A stretch of 64,000 nucleotides of DNA from Triglochin maritima (lineage: Eukaryota; Streptophyta; Magnoliopsida; Alismatales; Juncaginaceae), in contig OY821772.1 of NCBI GenBank assembly GCA_963682175.1, positions 53,776,925-53,840,924 on the forward strand, read 5' to 3'. Shown here in pieces: positions 47,309-59,256 of the stretch. Under the pieces are notes generated by a model that ran no database searches, had not been told where the DNA came from, and saw only the letters and a list, made by a program, of their open reading frames with translations. Within the stretch, counting starts at the first letter, position 1, and each line of letters starts with the position of its first letter. A program made the position numbers and the translations under genes.

Positions 47309-49672
47309 AATGTTGTAGCGAGTTGCGAGCGTCAATCTTGTCTTCCTCTGCAAATTCCTCAGCTTCACGGACCATGCGTTCAATCTCCTCCTGGCTCAAA
47401 CGACCTTTTTCGTTGGTGATCGTAATGCATTCTTCCTTCTTATTTGCCTTATCCACGGCTCTCACATTCAGAATTCCATTTACGTCAACCTCATATATTA
47501 CCTCGATCTGTGATGTGCCTCTGTTCGTTAAAGACAAGCAAATCAGAACATGGAACAATGCAACTTGGAATCAGAACTAGATACAGACTTGCATGAGAAA
47601 AGGGAGAGAAACTATACCTTGGAGCAGGAGCTATCCCTGATAGCTCAAAATTTCCAAGCAACCTGCAGTCCTTCGTGAGACTCCTTTCACCTTCAAACAC
47701 CTGAATGTAGATTATATGAAGATAAATAATTGAAATCGCCGATTTTGTAGTTTAAGGGGCTCACCTTTTAAGTAAATATATCAGAGGGAAATTGGTAAGT
47801 GAAAATGTACCTGAATAGAGACGGCTGGCTGGTTGTCCTGATATGTGGTAAACACTTGGGATTTCATGGTTGGGAGGAGAGTGTTCCTCGGAATCAACTT
47901 TGTCATCACTCCCCCTACAGTCTCGATACCGAGGGAAATGGGTGCAACATCCAAGAGTAGGATATCTGAACAGGTTGTTAAGACAAGGAGAATGTTAGAC
48001 TAAGCTTTGGGAGAATATGACACATTTCTAATCTTTCTGAAAGGTAATCAATTGATTTTTACTTTTGAGAATGAATGTTTTATGTTCAAGATGCTTTTTT
48101 ATCGGTTTATGTTTAAGATGCTTAGTAGCTTAAGAGCATCAGTGTGGTATTATTTCACTATTATCAATCCAAACATGGGAAACAGTTTGCTGACTATTCA
48201 CTACAGAATAGATATAATTTCATTTACATGACTACATGATTGTATGACATGCATAAGGTACGAAATGTTTATTTTCAAAACCAATATATTCCGACATGTA
48301 AGTTGGTTTTAGTTGAATATATTTTTATAGTTGCATGAACTTACTAATTTCTCTAGAATTCTGTTCCCAACGATTTACCATGGACTGAAAATTGGGTGTG
48401 GAGTTGCAGCAAGATGAAAAAATAATTATAGGATGTGATTAAGAAAGTTCACCTGTGGTCTTCTCTCCACCTTCTCCACTTAGAATGCCTCCTTGGACAG
48501 CAGCACCATATGCAACAGCCTCATCTGGATTCACTTCTTTGTTTAGCTCCTTTCCATCAAAAAAGTCCTTCAGAAGTTGCTGAACTTTGGGAATCCTGGT
48601 GCTTCCACCAACAAGAACAATCTCATCAATTTGGGTCTTCTTCAAACCAGCATCATCCATCGCCTTTTTCACTAGACCCATGGTTTTTCTGAAGAGATCG
48701 TTGTTTAATTCCTCAAAACGAGCACGTGTTAGAGGCTCAGAGAAGTCCAAACCGTCATATAGCGACTCGATCTCCACTCGGACCTGGTGTTGGTTGCTCA
48801 GTGCTCTCTTGGCGCGCTCACATTCTCTTCGGAGCTTCCCCAAAGCTCGGTTGTCTTTGCTAATGTCCTTTCCGTGTTTCTTCTTGATCAATTTGATGAA
48901 GTAGTCCATGACTCTGTGATCAAAATCCTCTCCTGCAGTGATGTTTGAAACTTTCAATTCATAAAGACACAAGATAACACTGACCTCAAACTTAAAGATG
49001 GTATGAATTGTCAATTTGTTACTTGTTTAAATTGTGTTTTAGTAAAGAACACATGTTACACAATTCTTATCGTGTTATTCAGAAATTGGAATACTATAAC
49101 GATGGAAAGAGAGGACAGTAAATAAGACAAGCTTGCCTCCAAGATGGGTGTCACCATTTGTAGATTGAACTTCAAACACTCCATTATCGATTGTCAGAAT
49201 ACTGACATCAAATGTCCCACCACCAAGATCAAATACAAGGATGTTTTTCTCGCCACCTTTCTTGTCCAATCCATATGCAATCGCAGCAGCAGCTGGCTCA
49301 TTGATAATTCTAGCCACATTCAAGCCAGCAATTACACTAGCATCCTTAGTAGCCTGCCTCTGGGCATCATTGAAATAAGCTGCATCACAAAGAAAAAAAA
49401 TCGAATCAGGACAAAAATCATTAATGTTTCCCATGAAACTTTTGATAAATGTAGCACAAGCAGTAATATTACCAGCTATAGTTACAACTGCATCCTTCAC
49501 TTTCTTCCCGAGGAATGATTCAGCTGTTTCCTTCATTTTGGTCAGAACCATTGCGCTGATTTCCTCGGGGCTGAATACCTTGGTATCCCCATCCTTCATT
49601 TTTACTTGTATGTACGGTTTTCCGTCTTTTTTTACAATCTTGTATGAAACAAGCTTCGTATCATTTTGTAGT

Positions 49673-50415
49673 TGTAATATCCTGAATTTTTTAGTTGAGG
49701 TAATAATTAAATATCTTAATGGACTAATTAAGATTATTGGATGATTGTGTGGTTTTAGGAGAAGATGGAATTTTGAGAAGAATATAAAGAAGAAAAAGAT
49801 AGAGATTTTGAGGCAAGTACTGATTCGTTATTCTTCAGTTTCATATCATGTCTGTCTCTCTTGATATTCGTAGTTGCATGCATGCTGAGTATCGATGTTG
49901 ATTTCATTGATATGCATATTATTGCATGGTGGTGTTTCGGTTGACATGTCCTGTGACTGTATGTATATTTCTGGCTGAGCCACTTAGGAAAGAACTGCCT
50001 AACAGACAGCGTGGAGCCACCCGAGAGAGGAAAGGGCTGCCTGTCGTTAGTGTGGAGCTACCAGGTGTGCGTCTGACTGATTGATAGATTTCAGAAGCAC
50101 GGGATGTGGTCGAATCCGAATGGAGGTTCCAGATTGTTATGCATGTATTTTATTTGTGATGCATGTCTCTTGATTGTGCTTATTGACTGAATGTCATATT
50201 CCGTATTATTTTCCACATGATTATGATTCTGATTGATTGACGGTTGGAACTTGCGGGCTGTCGAGCTCACAATTTGTTGATTATATTTTTCAGATTAATT
50301 ATGGGTCTATCAGATGAATTTAAATATCAGAGTGCGCAGCGGTCAGGATTGTGGATTGTATCTTAACGCACCGGGTTCGGACGGGTGAGCAGTTGTCCGG
50401 GCTCGGGGCGTTACA
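49673..50415. mobile_element. Solo-LTR-like insertion in BiP exon 3
   Basis: 743 bp starting TGTAATATCCTG and ending GGGGCGTTACA, flanked by GTAGT and GTAGC (49,668-49,672 and 50,416-50,420), a 5-bp duplication with one change. No coding capacity. BiP exon 3 (KFDDKEL then [11 protein letters not shown]) rejoins in phase when it and one duplicate are removed. Confidence 0.85.
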
Positions 50416-51775
50416 GTAGCTCCTTATCATCAAACCTAAAGAACAAATAAAAATAAAAATAAAAATAATAATAATCAGACAGCCATTACAACACTACATT
50501 GTAAAATGATAACCACAGATAAATCAGATTATAGACAAGCTAAACTTACTTTCTTCCGATTAGTCTTTTAACATTGAAAATGGTTCTTTCTGCGTTCGCT
50601 GTTGCCTGGTTCTTTGCAGCCTCGCCAATTAATCTTTCACTGTCAGTGAAGCCCACCCACGATGGAGTGATACGGTTTCCTTGGTCATTTGCTATAATTT
50701 CTAGATTACCGTTTTTGTAAACACCGACAAAAGAGTAGGTTGTTCCAAGGTCAATCCCGATAACAGTTCCCAACTTTGAGGCTTCCCCTTTCGCAGATGC
50801 GAATGTAAAGAAACATCCTGCAGATTATTTCATAACGTGTTCAGCATTATCATATGATGTTAACAGAGACATATCAATTGCAGAAAATAGCTAAATTTGC
50901 TTCTCTGGGCAATTAATGAATCATTGATTCATGGGCAAAATACTAGGATTTGGCATCGTTTCTAACTTAAATTACTAGTGCCTAGTTTGTGGAAATTTGG
51001 CATGGCATGAGTTTGCAACTTTGCGTAAGTGAATTTGAGAACTTGCAGGATCCTCCTCTTTCTTGAGTTCCTAAGGATTACGACGACATTTTGTAATTCA
51101 TTTTTCTTCTGATTGTGATATTCTTGTGTGATTGCTTATTTATTTACACCTATTGGTGCGAGAATATTAGCAAATAACCGAAACACTATCACTTGCAATA
51201 ATTCAGGGTAAAAATCAGGAAAAACCAAAAACTGAACAAATAAAACCCCTAGTATTAGTATACAATGTATAGTTTTCCATCTTCAATAACACCAATACAC
51301 TACGTAAGCATACAATTTATGTACCAAAACAACTGATTATAAAATCAGAAAAACCACACAGCGCAAACTTAATGAGTGTTTTATATCAGAATTGGTTCTA
51401 ACAGAATTTGGTCATCCTAAAATACTTCCCTAACGACACCCTCTCGATATAAATACATCAACATAACTACACTCTTTCGAACATCATAGTCCAAAATCAA
51501 CTTTCGAAATAACATTTTCTTGAGATAAAAATTATTGTACAATCCTGTAAAAACATTTGGAAAATAAGTACTCAAACACATGGATTACAAAACTCGAACC
51601 TCACAACCAACCCAAACCTACAAAAGTGAGATTGAAAAAGCATTTCACCTGCGAGTGCTAATCCCAAGAGCACCAAAGCGTCGTTCTTCCTTAATCCACC
51701 CATCGCTAGGGTTCGTCCAACGCCAGAGAGAAAAGTTGTTGAGAAGGGAAAAGTGTTTTCTGACGAGAGGTTTAG

Positions 51776-52020
51776 ATATATATATATATATAGAAGCCCA
51801 CGAGAGCCAACATGTCGGAACAATTCCAACATAATTGCTGACGTGGACCGGTTCGAGGTTGGGACTTTATCGACCGTTGGGATTTACGGTTGCGATGGGT
51901 TTTGCTTTGTTGGGGCTTTCGGTTTGGAGTCTGCACGTCTTCCGATACGCGATGGTGGGACACGTCGATGGAGTTCTATTGGCCGTTGATTCCCATGATT
52001 GGGATTCTATTGGTCGGTGA
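51776..52020 (-). promoter_or_regulatory. BiP promoter: TATA run, UPR-type TGACGTGG, CCAAT boxes
   Basis: A TATATA run (51,776-51,792) lies about 75-90 bp upstream of the ATG. TGACGTGG (51,839-51,846) matches the ACGTG core bound by bZIP factors of the unfolded protein response. Two CCAAT boxes on the gene's strand lie near 51,980 and 52,010. The first is followed by GACGTGTCC 11 bp on, close to but not exactly an ERSE (CCAAT-N10-CACG). Together this is the layout expected of an ER-stress-induced BiP promoter. Confidence 0.5.
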
Positions 52021-52372
52021 GATTGATTGCACGGAGAAAATGGCAAATTCTCTCTCTCGCTTGACTTTTTAATTAAATTGATTCAAGTTTTTTTTTTAAT
52101 ACGCCGGCACCTTCACATACGATTCTAAATTAACAACGGAGTTGAGTTTCGAACACGAATTGTTTTCACGGTCCTAACCAGTTCTTTTATTGCTTAGTAA
52201 ATCAAATGTACGTCAACTTCTCTCACGAGTAGAAATACTATTCAAAATCCGAACTATTCACGTGCGTCGAACTATTCATGAGTAGAAAGACTATTCAAGA
52301 TTAATCAAAATCCTATGATTCTAGAATGTGCAAAGAAGTACTATTTCTGTGTCAATGAATCTTTTGAATTAA

Positions 52373-54274
52373 GAGCTGTGATAGACGGACGCGCGCGTCA
52401 CGGACGCGCCTTACGTGGATATGTACAGCTCAGATATTTTTCTTTGAGTCAGCGTCCAGTCAGTGAAATTTCTCTTCGCGCGTTTTGGTCTTTTTAAAAA
52501 ATGTTGGTTCTTTAAGTTGAACGATTCATTTCCCAATACACAGATAAGACAGTGTGCAGACCCTAGGACATCGTGCAGTCTCATTATTCGTGCAGAGCCC
52601 ACACTTATCATAATAAAATATTTGTTTTTAAGTTTTACGTTGGATCAACTTAATTTGTCTAGCTTACTTTATGTGTGTGTGCAGTTTACATTATGTGTTT
52701 GTCATGTTTACGTTATGTGTATGTCCGGAATAAGTGTATATTGCTGTACGGAATAAGTGTATTTGTTGCCCGGAATAAGTGTATTTGTTGTCCGGTTTAA
52801 GAATAAAGTGTGTCCAGAAACGGAACATAAAGTTTGTCCGGAATAAGTTGATTTGTTGTCCGGAATAAGTGTATTTGCTGTCCGGAATAAGTGTATTTGT
52901 TGTCCGGAATAAGTGTATTTGTTGTCCGGTTTAAGAATAAAGTGTGTCCAGAAACGGAACATAAAGTTTGTCCGGAATAAGTGGATTTGCTGTCCGGAAT
53001 AAGTGTATTTGCTGTCCGGAATAAGTGTATTTGCAGTCCGGAATAAGTGTAGTTGTCCAGAATAAGAAGAAAGTGTGTCCAGAAACGGAACAGAAAGTTT
53101 GTCCGGAATAAGTGTATTTGCTGTCCGGAATAAGTGTATTTGTTGTCCGGTTTAAGAATAAAGTGTGTCCAGAAACGGAACATAAAGTTTGTCCGGAATA
53201 AGTTGATTTGTTGTCCGGAATAAGTGTATTTGCAGTCCGGAAAAAGTGTAGTTGTCCAGAATAAGAAGAAAGTGTGTCCAGAAACGGAACAGAAAGTTTG
53301 TCCGGAATAAGTGCATTTGCTGTCCGGAATAAGTGTATTTGCTGTCCGGAATAAGTGTATTTGTTGTCCGGTTTAAGAATAAAGTGTGTCCAGAAACGGA
53401 ACATAAAGTTTGTCCGGAATAAGTTGATTTGTTGTCCGGAATAAGTGTATTTGATGTCCGGAATAAGTGTATTTGCAGTCCGGAATAAGTGTAGTTGTCC
53501 AGAATAAGAAGAAAGTGTGTCCAGAAACGGAACAGAAAGTTTGTCCGGAATAAGTGTATTTGCTGTCTGGAATAAGTGTATTTGTTGTCCGGAATAAGTG
53601 TATTTGTTGTCCGGTTTAAGAATAAAGTGTGTCCAGAAACCGAACATAAAGTTTGTCCGGAATAAGTGTATTTGTTGTCCGGAATAAGTGTATTTGATGT
53701 CCGGAATCAGAATAAGTGTATTTGCAGTCCGGAATAATATATGGCTTCATTATTGTCGGAATAAACGAATCAATATATGGAATGTAATAATATGATGTCA
53801 AAACAAAAAAACCTCACGTCCCCCGCAGGGGCTGCCGCCCCCTGCCACCCCCGCACAAACTCAACAAACCTCCCACTGTATATTTTACCCCACAAGAATT
53901 ACGTTTAGGAAAAAAATAGCATCTCAGATTTCCTGTTTATGTAGAACATCGGGAAGTCTTCGCACCGTCCCATTCACGTTGTTTACGTTGTGAAGAATCC
54001 TGGGAGTCGGCATCAGAAGCTTCTTCGACCTAATATCTTGCTCGAAATGGTGATTTATTCTGGAGAGAAAGAATGAAGAAGAAAGAAAGAGTGTCATCAT
54101 ATTTGTATTTGGGTGGAGAGAGAGAACGTGCTGAGTTGAAACGCATTTAATGTGATTTGAGTGGACATCAGGAAGAAAAAACAAAAAAACATTCATGCTT
54201 TGGCCACGTAAGGGCTGACATGGATGTCCACGTAGAGCGCGTCCGTGACGCGCTGCGTTCATAAATCATTTCCC
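52373..54274. mobile_element. Non-autonomous MULE (FAR1/ULP family), 1902 bp
   Basis: A perfect 9-bp duplication TTGAATTAA flanks it (52,364-52,372 and 54,275-54,283). Left end GAGCTGTGATAGACGGACGC; right end, inverted, GGGAAATGATTTATGAACGC. Its first ~300 bp are closely similar, inverted, to the right end of the element at 20,122. It has no coding remnant that I recognise; half of it is a 22-bp array. Confidence 0.92.
52715..53745 (+). repeat. 22-bp array with ~225 bp higher-order repeats
   Basis: Units GTGTATTTGTTGTCCGGAATAA as in the array at 35,640. A block AGAATAAAGTGTGTCCAGAA plus ACGGAACATAAAGTTTGTCC recurs at about 52,799, 52,932, 53,153, 53,378 and 53,606, giving higher-order units of about 220-228 bp. 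The minus strand is open for 238 codons (53,647-52,931). Confidence 0.92.
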
Positions 54275-54417
54275 TTGAATTAATTACTAACACACTTCAA
54301 CTAATTGGGATTAAAAGTTTTGTTATTGTTGTCCTCCAATTATGACATCAATGTCGTATTTTTTAGTGAACTTATAGAAAATCCTACCATCGGATTTCTA
54401 TTGAACGTGAGGATTAA

Positions 54418-55171
54418 GAGCATTTTTAACGTGGAAAAAACAGGGGTCGGCGGGATTCAACCCACCCCCCAGCTCCCTTAGCGCGCGAAATTGGCAGGTC
54501 GGGTGCCGACCTGATTTGCGACCCGAGTTGGCCACGTGGTCAACCCGGGTTGGTTGTTTTTTTAAATAAATGATTAAAAATTAATTTTTATATGTTTACT
54601 ATTTTTTTTATTGATATATGTATATTTATATAATTATAATTTTTTTTTGAAATTAAAATAAATAATCAAATACCCTACATTCTCTCCCCTCTACGTTATT
54701 TGAAGATCAATCTTTGGAAAAAAAATTAAAAAATCTTAAAAAATGAAAATAAATAAAAAACACATTTTCAGAAAAAAAAAACTTAAAAAAAAGATTTAAA
54801 ATAACTTTAAAATAAATATATTAACATTATTAACTATTATCAATATTTAAAAAATTAGGTAAATTATTTAATTGATATGTATATTGTTTTATATAATTAG
54901 AATTAATTTCTAAGAATTAAAATAAATGAAAATTAATAAGATAAAATCGTTGTAAAAATAATTTATTTAATAGTTTGTGTATTTCTGTGGTGGAATAAAA
55001 AATGAGGTAAAAAGAAATAAATTGGAGGAGAGTGTGTGTTGAAAGTGGGGTTGGGGTTAAGAAGTGAAAAATAGGTTGGGTTGGGTGGTGGGTTGCATAA
55101 TATTTTTTGCTGACGTGGCGGAGAGAGAAACTAGGTTGGAGGAAAAAATGAGGTTGGGGTTAATGGTGCTC
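54418..55171. mobile_element. Tourist-like MITE, 754 bp
   Basis: TAA duplications (54,415-54,417 and 55,172-55,174) flank ends GAGCATTTTTAACG and TTAATGGTGCTC, like the MITE at 24,317. The middle is AT-rich and non-coding; a GC-rich stretch lies near its left end. Confidence 0.75.
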
Positions 55172-55331
55172 TAAGTGGAGCTTTAATAAACTTTGATAGA
55201 TGAAGTTCAAAGTTAACTGGATAGGGATGCAACGTTGTAACTAATTCAAAATTGGATCCCAAGATCTCCACGTGTATTCCCACGCAACCCACGTGCGTGG
55301 GTCTTCCATGTCGAGTCATTTTTTTTCTGAA

Positions 55332-55823
55332 CTGTTATTCATCGCCGTAAAACTACTTAAATCTTCCGTACATATTACAATTTTGCACTTCTACCATTTC
55401 TACTTAATAACTCTTCATTTCACTCTTCTAACATCACTCTCTCTTCATATTACTCTTCTATTCACCAGATACAATGTCTCAGAGGCCAGGAGATAATTCA
55501 GCGAACGCCCCGGATTACTCAAATCTGGTAAATTACCTTGTTTATTTTAATTAATTATTTTTAAAAAAAAATTGGGTGGGGTGTCCGCCGGAGCCGCCTT
55601 AGCCAGACGCCCGAGTCGGAAAAAAAATCCGCCTCCGTTACCTCGCCGGATCCAGGTGCTTTCGCCAGATATTTTCGTGGTGTTGGTACTAGATATGTGA
55701 ATAAAACTGAGTCAAAAACATTGTTTAAAGACACGGGACGAAATATGTATTAATTGATTTGTTAAGGGCAAAAATGTAATTTCTGGGGCGATTTAAGTAA
55801 TTTTCCGACGACGAATAGTATTT
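55332..55823. mobile_element. Minimal MULE of the OTU/PMD family, about 492 bp
   Basis: Flanked by TTTTCTGAA (55,323-55,331 and 55,824-55,832). It keeps little more than the two gene starts: MSQRPGDNSANAPDYSNL with its GTAAAT donor (ATG 55,474, plus) and, from the other end on the minus strand, a decayed MSGE-type start followed by GEVTEAD-like codons. The central array is reduced to one palindrome-like unit. Confidence 0.75.
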
Positions 55824-56495
55824 TTTTCTGAAGAGTATGGTATTGGATAAATAGTATCATACATTTTTGTACTTTTTCTACTCTCTCCTCTCTCCAACCT
55901 TTCCTCACCGTTCTTCTTCTTCGACACATTTTTTTCTATTGCTCACAATTTTTCATCTCTCTTCAACCTTTTCAGTCTCTTTTCTTCACTTTCCTCTCTC
56001 ATTTTTCAATTGTTAATTACACAAAAATCATATGGTAATTGCGACAAATCACTTTCTTCACTGACCTATGAGACTTGGTTCAATTCGCAAGATTGGCTGG
56101 AGCAACATTGTTCAGTTGTGTTTATGTGTTTGATGGTATTGGCTAAAACCTTTTGAGATTTGACTATTATTCCTATCGGTGGGAACAACTTTTGTGTTTT
56201 GTGTTAGGTGTTGTGACTTAAAACATCTAAAATCTACTCTATTATTAATGACAAACCAATTTCTATCAAAATATGATTTCAAAATATGAAAAATAATAGA
56301 GAAATACCGAAAGTTTGATGTTGTACCGTCAAAACATAGGTATTGTTTAAAGTTAAATTGTGTTGAGTTAGTTTAATGATCAATGCATATTTAGCCCCCA
56401 CTGATTAGTTTTTGTGGATACGCCACTGCTACTTCGAATGGTGTTTATTTATTTTCCCTCGTTGAGTTCAGATATGAACTTATTTTGAAACCTTG
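55824..56495. other. Intergenic, nothing recognised
   Basis: A CT-rich stretch (55,880-56,010) and AT-rich DNA. No gene or element that I can support. Confidence 0.45.
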
Positions 56496-56503
56496 ATTAA
56501 AGG

Positions 56504-59248
56504 TAGACCGGGGAGTCGGACCGTGCCGGCACGACGTCGGCCAGATCATCGTGTCGTGCCAGCACGGTACTGTTCCAATGACTTTTAGAGCAGTTAGTTT
56601 TTTTTTATATTTTTATTATCCCTAAATTATCCCTCTCTTACCCTGTATAAACCCCCCAGGCCCCAACTCTTCTCATTTTTTCCACACAACACAATTCTCT
56701 CCAACTTTTTCCAAATTCTAATTTTCTTTAATCTTTCTCTAATTGCTTTGATTTGGGTGGATATAAGTTGAATTTGAGCTAAAGCGTGAAACCTAAAGTT
56801 ACAAGCAGACCGTAAACCACTGATTTCGCGACTCTGCTCTTCATTTCTCAAGTTTTTCTAATCTTTTGTAATAGTTAATTTTAGTTAATCAACTGTAATC
56901 ATGACTTTATCTTTTATGAAAAAACCTAGTTTTTCTTTGCACATTTAGTAATTTGCATGTTTATTTTCACTAATTCTGGAGATCATGATACCGAAAAACC
57001 CCTCCATGCTAGACCACCCAAACAATACTACCGGTTTTAGAAAAAACTAGCCCAGTATGGAAACATTTTTAAGAAGGTAGAGATAAAACCGGTAAAGTAA
57101 CTACTACTTGTAATTACTATGGTCATGTATATTCAGGGGTGTCAAGTGGGGGAACCGGTCATTTAGATAGACATTTAAAGATATGTAAAGTTAAGAACAA
57201 TCCTGGGTTGGTAAGAGATTTACATCAATTTGTTTTAGACACAACTAGTGGAAATTTACCTTTTCGAAAATAAGATCCAATTAAAGGTATAAAAATAATT
57301 GTTTATTTCATAATTAGAGATGAATTACAATTTAGCACATGTGAATTTGATTCTCTTAGGACAACAATTCTCTATCATAATCCCTAGTTTAACACCATTT
57401 TCACGAAGAACTCTTAAAAACGTTTCATTTAATAAATTCGAAAAACAAAGAACAATCATGATTAGTTATTTTTATGAAATGAACAATAAGGTGGCATTAA
57501 CTAGTGATGTTTGGATTGATCTAAATAATTATCCTTATTATTGCGTAACTGCTCATTGTATAGATGATTCATGGTTGTTAAATAAAAAAATTATTTTGTT
57601 TTTACCTATTTTGCATCCACACACTACCAAGATTATATTTGATCACATTAAAGATGTCATTGTAGCTAATTCTCTTGAAAATAAAATTTGTGTATTTGCA
57701 TTTGATAATGTTACTAATAACAGTACAACAATAATAATGTTTATAAGTTATTATAAGTCACATCTAGATGGTTCATTTTTTCATATCAGATGTGTTTGTC
57801 ATACTTTGAACTTAGTAGTACATGATGGACTTCAATTAATTAAATCATACCTAGGAAATGTTAGGAATTTATATATTTATATATATGTTAGGAAATCATA
57901 CCTAGGACTTCAATTAATTAAATCATACCTAGGAAATAATTTGTAGGTTGTAGTAGTACATCTATATATCAGGAATTTAGAGAATTTTGTGAATATAATG
58001 ATGTCAAACTTAGAAAATTTAAATTAGATGTCCCCCATAGATGAAATTCTACCTATGAAATGTTAAAATATTGTACTAATCATCATCTTGCAATTCAAAC
58101 ATTTTATAATGAAAAACAAAATGAGGTAATTTTAACCGACCAAGATTGGAAAATTTGTAACATTATGTTAGTTTTTTTTAAAATATTTTTTCACCTTCAC
58201 TAAAATTAAGTGGACAACATTATCCGACCTCTAACATATTTATTTACGAAAATGTCCGATTACAAAAGTATTTGCGAAATATATTGAAAATCGTGGTTTT
58301 AATGACATTTTAACTGAAATGAATGCAAAGTTTAATAAATATTGGAATCATCATCCACTTAGTTTTTGTTTAGCTTTTATTATGGATCTTAGATTTAAAA
58401 TTATTGATTTACAAGTTTACTTGGAATAAATTTAGGAAAACATGAATTATGAAAAATTTCAAAAATATGTAGATAAATGTAGGTCTTCGTTAAACGATTA
58501 TTTTGAAGAATATCAAAGACTACACAGACAAATTTTTGGTTCAAATGTTGCTAGTTCATCATCACAACCACATCCAACTGCAGTAGATTTAGATGATGAC
58601 GACTCTTAATAGAATTGATTAAGTAAAAAAATTAAATTTGTGCGAACTGAAACCAAACTGCATTCTAAACACTGAAATTTACTTAAGTACTACTGAGTTA
58701 AAATGGTTTAGACTAATGGAGAAAGAACTCAGATATGTTCCCACTAGTTTTCTTTGATGGCGCGAGACTTATTATGTCCTCCGGCATCGGAGGCTGCTTT
58801 TAGTGCAGGTAAGTGAGTCTTGTCTGACAATAGTCAAAGATTATCGGACAAGTCCATCGAGATAAGCGTATGTCTGAAGGATTGACTCGACGCTGCGGAT
58901 AGAATGCAGAACATGATTATTCACGACGAAAACGACGAAGATTGAAAAATAATTAACTAAACCGCTTTGTTTAAGGAATAATTTCTTTGCTAATACCCCT
59001 TAAAGTTTTTTCATTACTCCTTAGGTTTAATTAACATTCAGGCATTTTTTATATGTAACCAATATATTGTTTATCAAATTGAGTTAATAATTTCTAATAA
59101 ATAAATTAGTTAATTTGGAGGTTTAATATGATTTGTGGGCCATGCCGAGTTGGGGAGACGGCTGTCGTGTCGTGCTAGCACGACAGACGACCAGTGGCCT
59201 GACTTGGTGGTGCTGTGCCGGCACGGCATGACACGGTTCTCAGGTCTA
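56504..59248 (+). mobile_element. hAT transposon with 8-bp target duplication, dead
   Basis: ATTAAAGG flanks it on both sides (56,496-56,503 and 59,249-59,256), the duplication size of hAT elements. Ends TAGACCGGGGAGTC and (inverted) TAGACCTGAGAACC, with GTGCCGGCAC-type GC-rich palindromes just inside both ends. It carries a broken transposase. Confidence 0.9.
57070..58935 (+). pseudogene. hAT transposase (BED finger / SLEEPER-like), broken
   Basis: Pieces in order: BED zinc finger GVSSGGTGHLDRHL (one expected Cys now Tyr, CNYYGHV); then 57,420-57,880 with ALTSDVWIDLNN, FAFDNVTNNS and HIRCVCHTLNLVVHDGL of the hAT catalytic region; then the C-terminal dimerisation region near 58,760-58,920 (ARDLLCPPASEAAFSA, LSDNSQRLSDKSIEI). 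This matches the domestic and mobile RICESLEEPER/DAYSLEEPER group. Many stops and frame changes, and a small TATA-rich duplication near 57,840-57,940, rule out function. Confidence 0.88.
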
Positions 59249-59256
59249 ATTAAAGG

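Larger units (their letters stand above)
42164..51703 (-). pseudogene. BiP-type ER Hsp70, eight exons, disrupted
   Basis: Exons (minus): 51,703-51,649; 50,817-50,550; 50,435-50,416 plus 49,667-49,473; 49,379-49,137; 48,932-48,453; 47,965-47,811; 47,700-47,618; 47,520-47,309 plus 42,424-42,164. They encode a signal peptide (MGGLRKNDALVLLGLALAG...), [33 protein letters not shown] and [11 protein letters not shown]. Eight exons fits plant BiP genes. BiP is the ER-lumen ATP-driven chaperone. Lesions: a solo LTR in exon 3; a Copia element in exon 8; a single-base frameshift giving stop ...GGESER at 42,180 while DDHDEL-stop is readable in the next frame (to 42,164); loss of the five residues usual between EEDK and IDARN. 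Intron 4 has a GC donor (GGAG|GCAAGC). Otherwise the exons are strikingly well kept, so inactivation looks recent. Confidence 0.92.

Noticed and set aside
48587..49744. Plus-strand frames over BiP exons
   Set aside because: They are antisense to well-recognised Hsp70 coding sequence.
54181..54245. CACGCGC-type FHY3/FAR1 binding sites in the MULE ends
   Set aside because: The ends have GCGCGTC and GTCACGGACGC words that are close but not exact; calling them binding sites would be guesswork.
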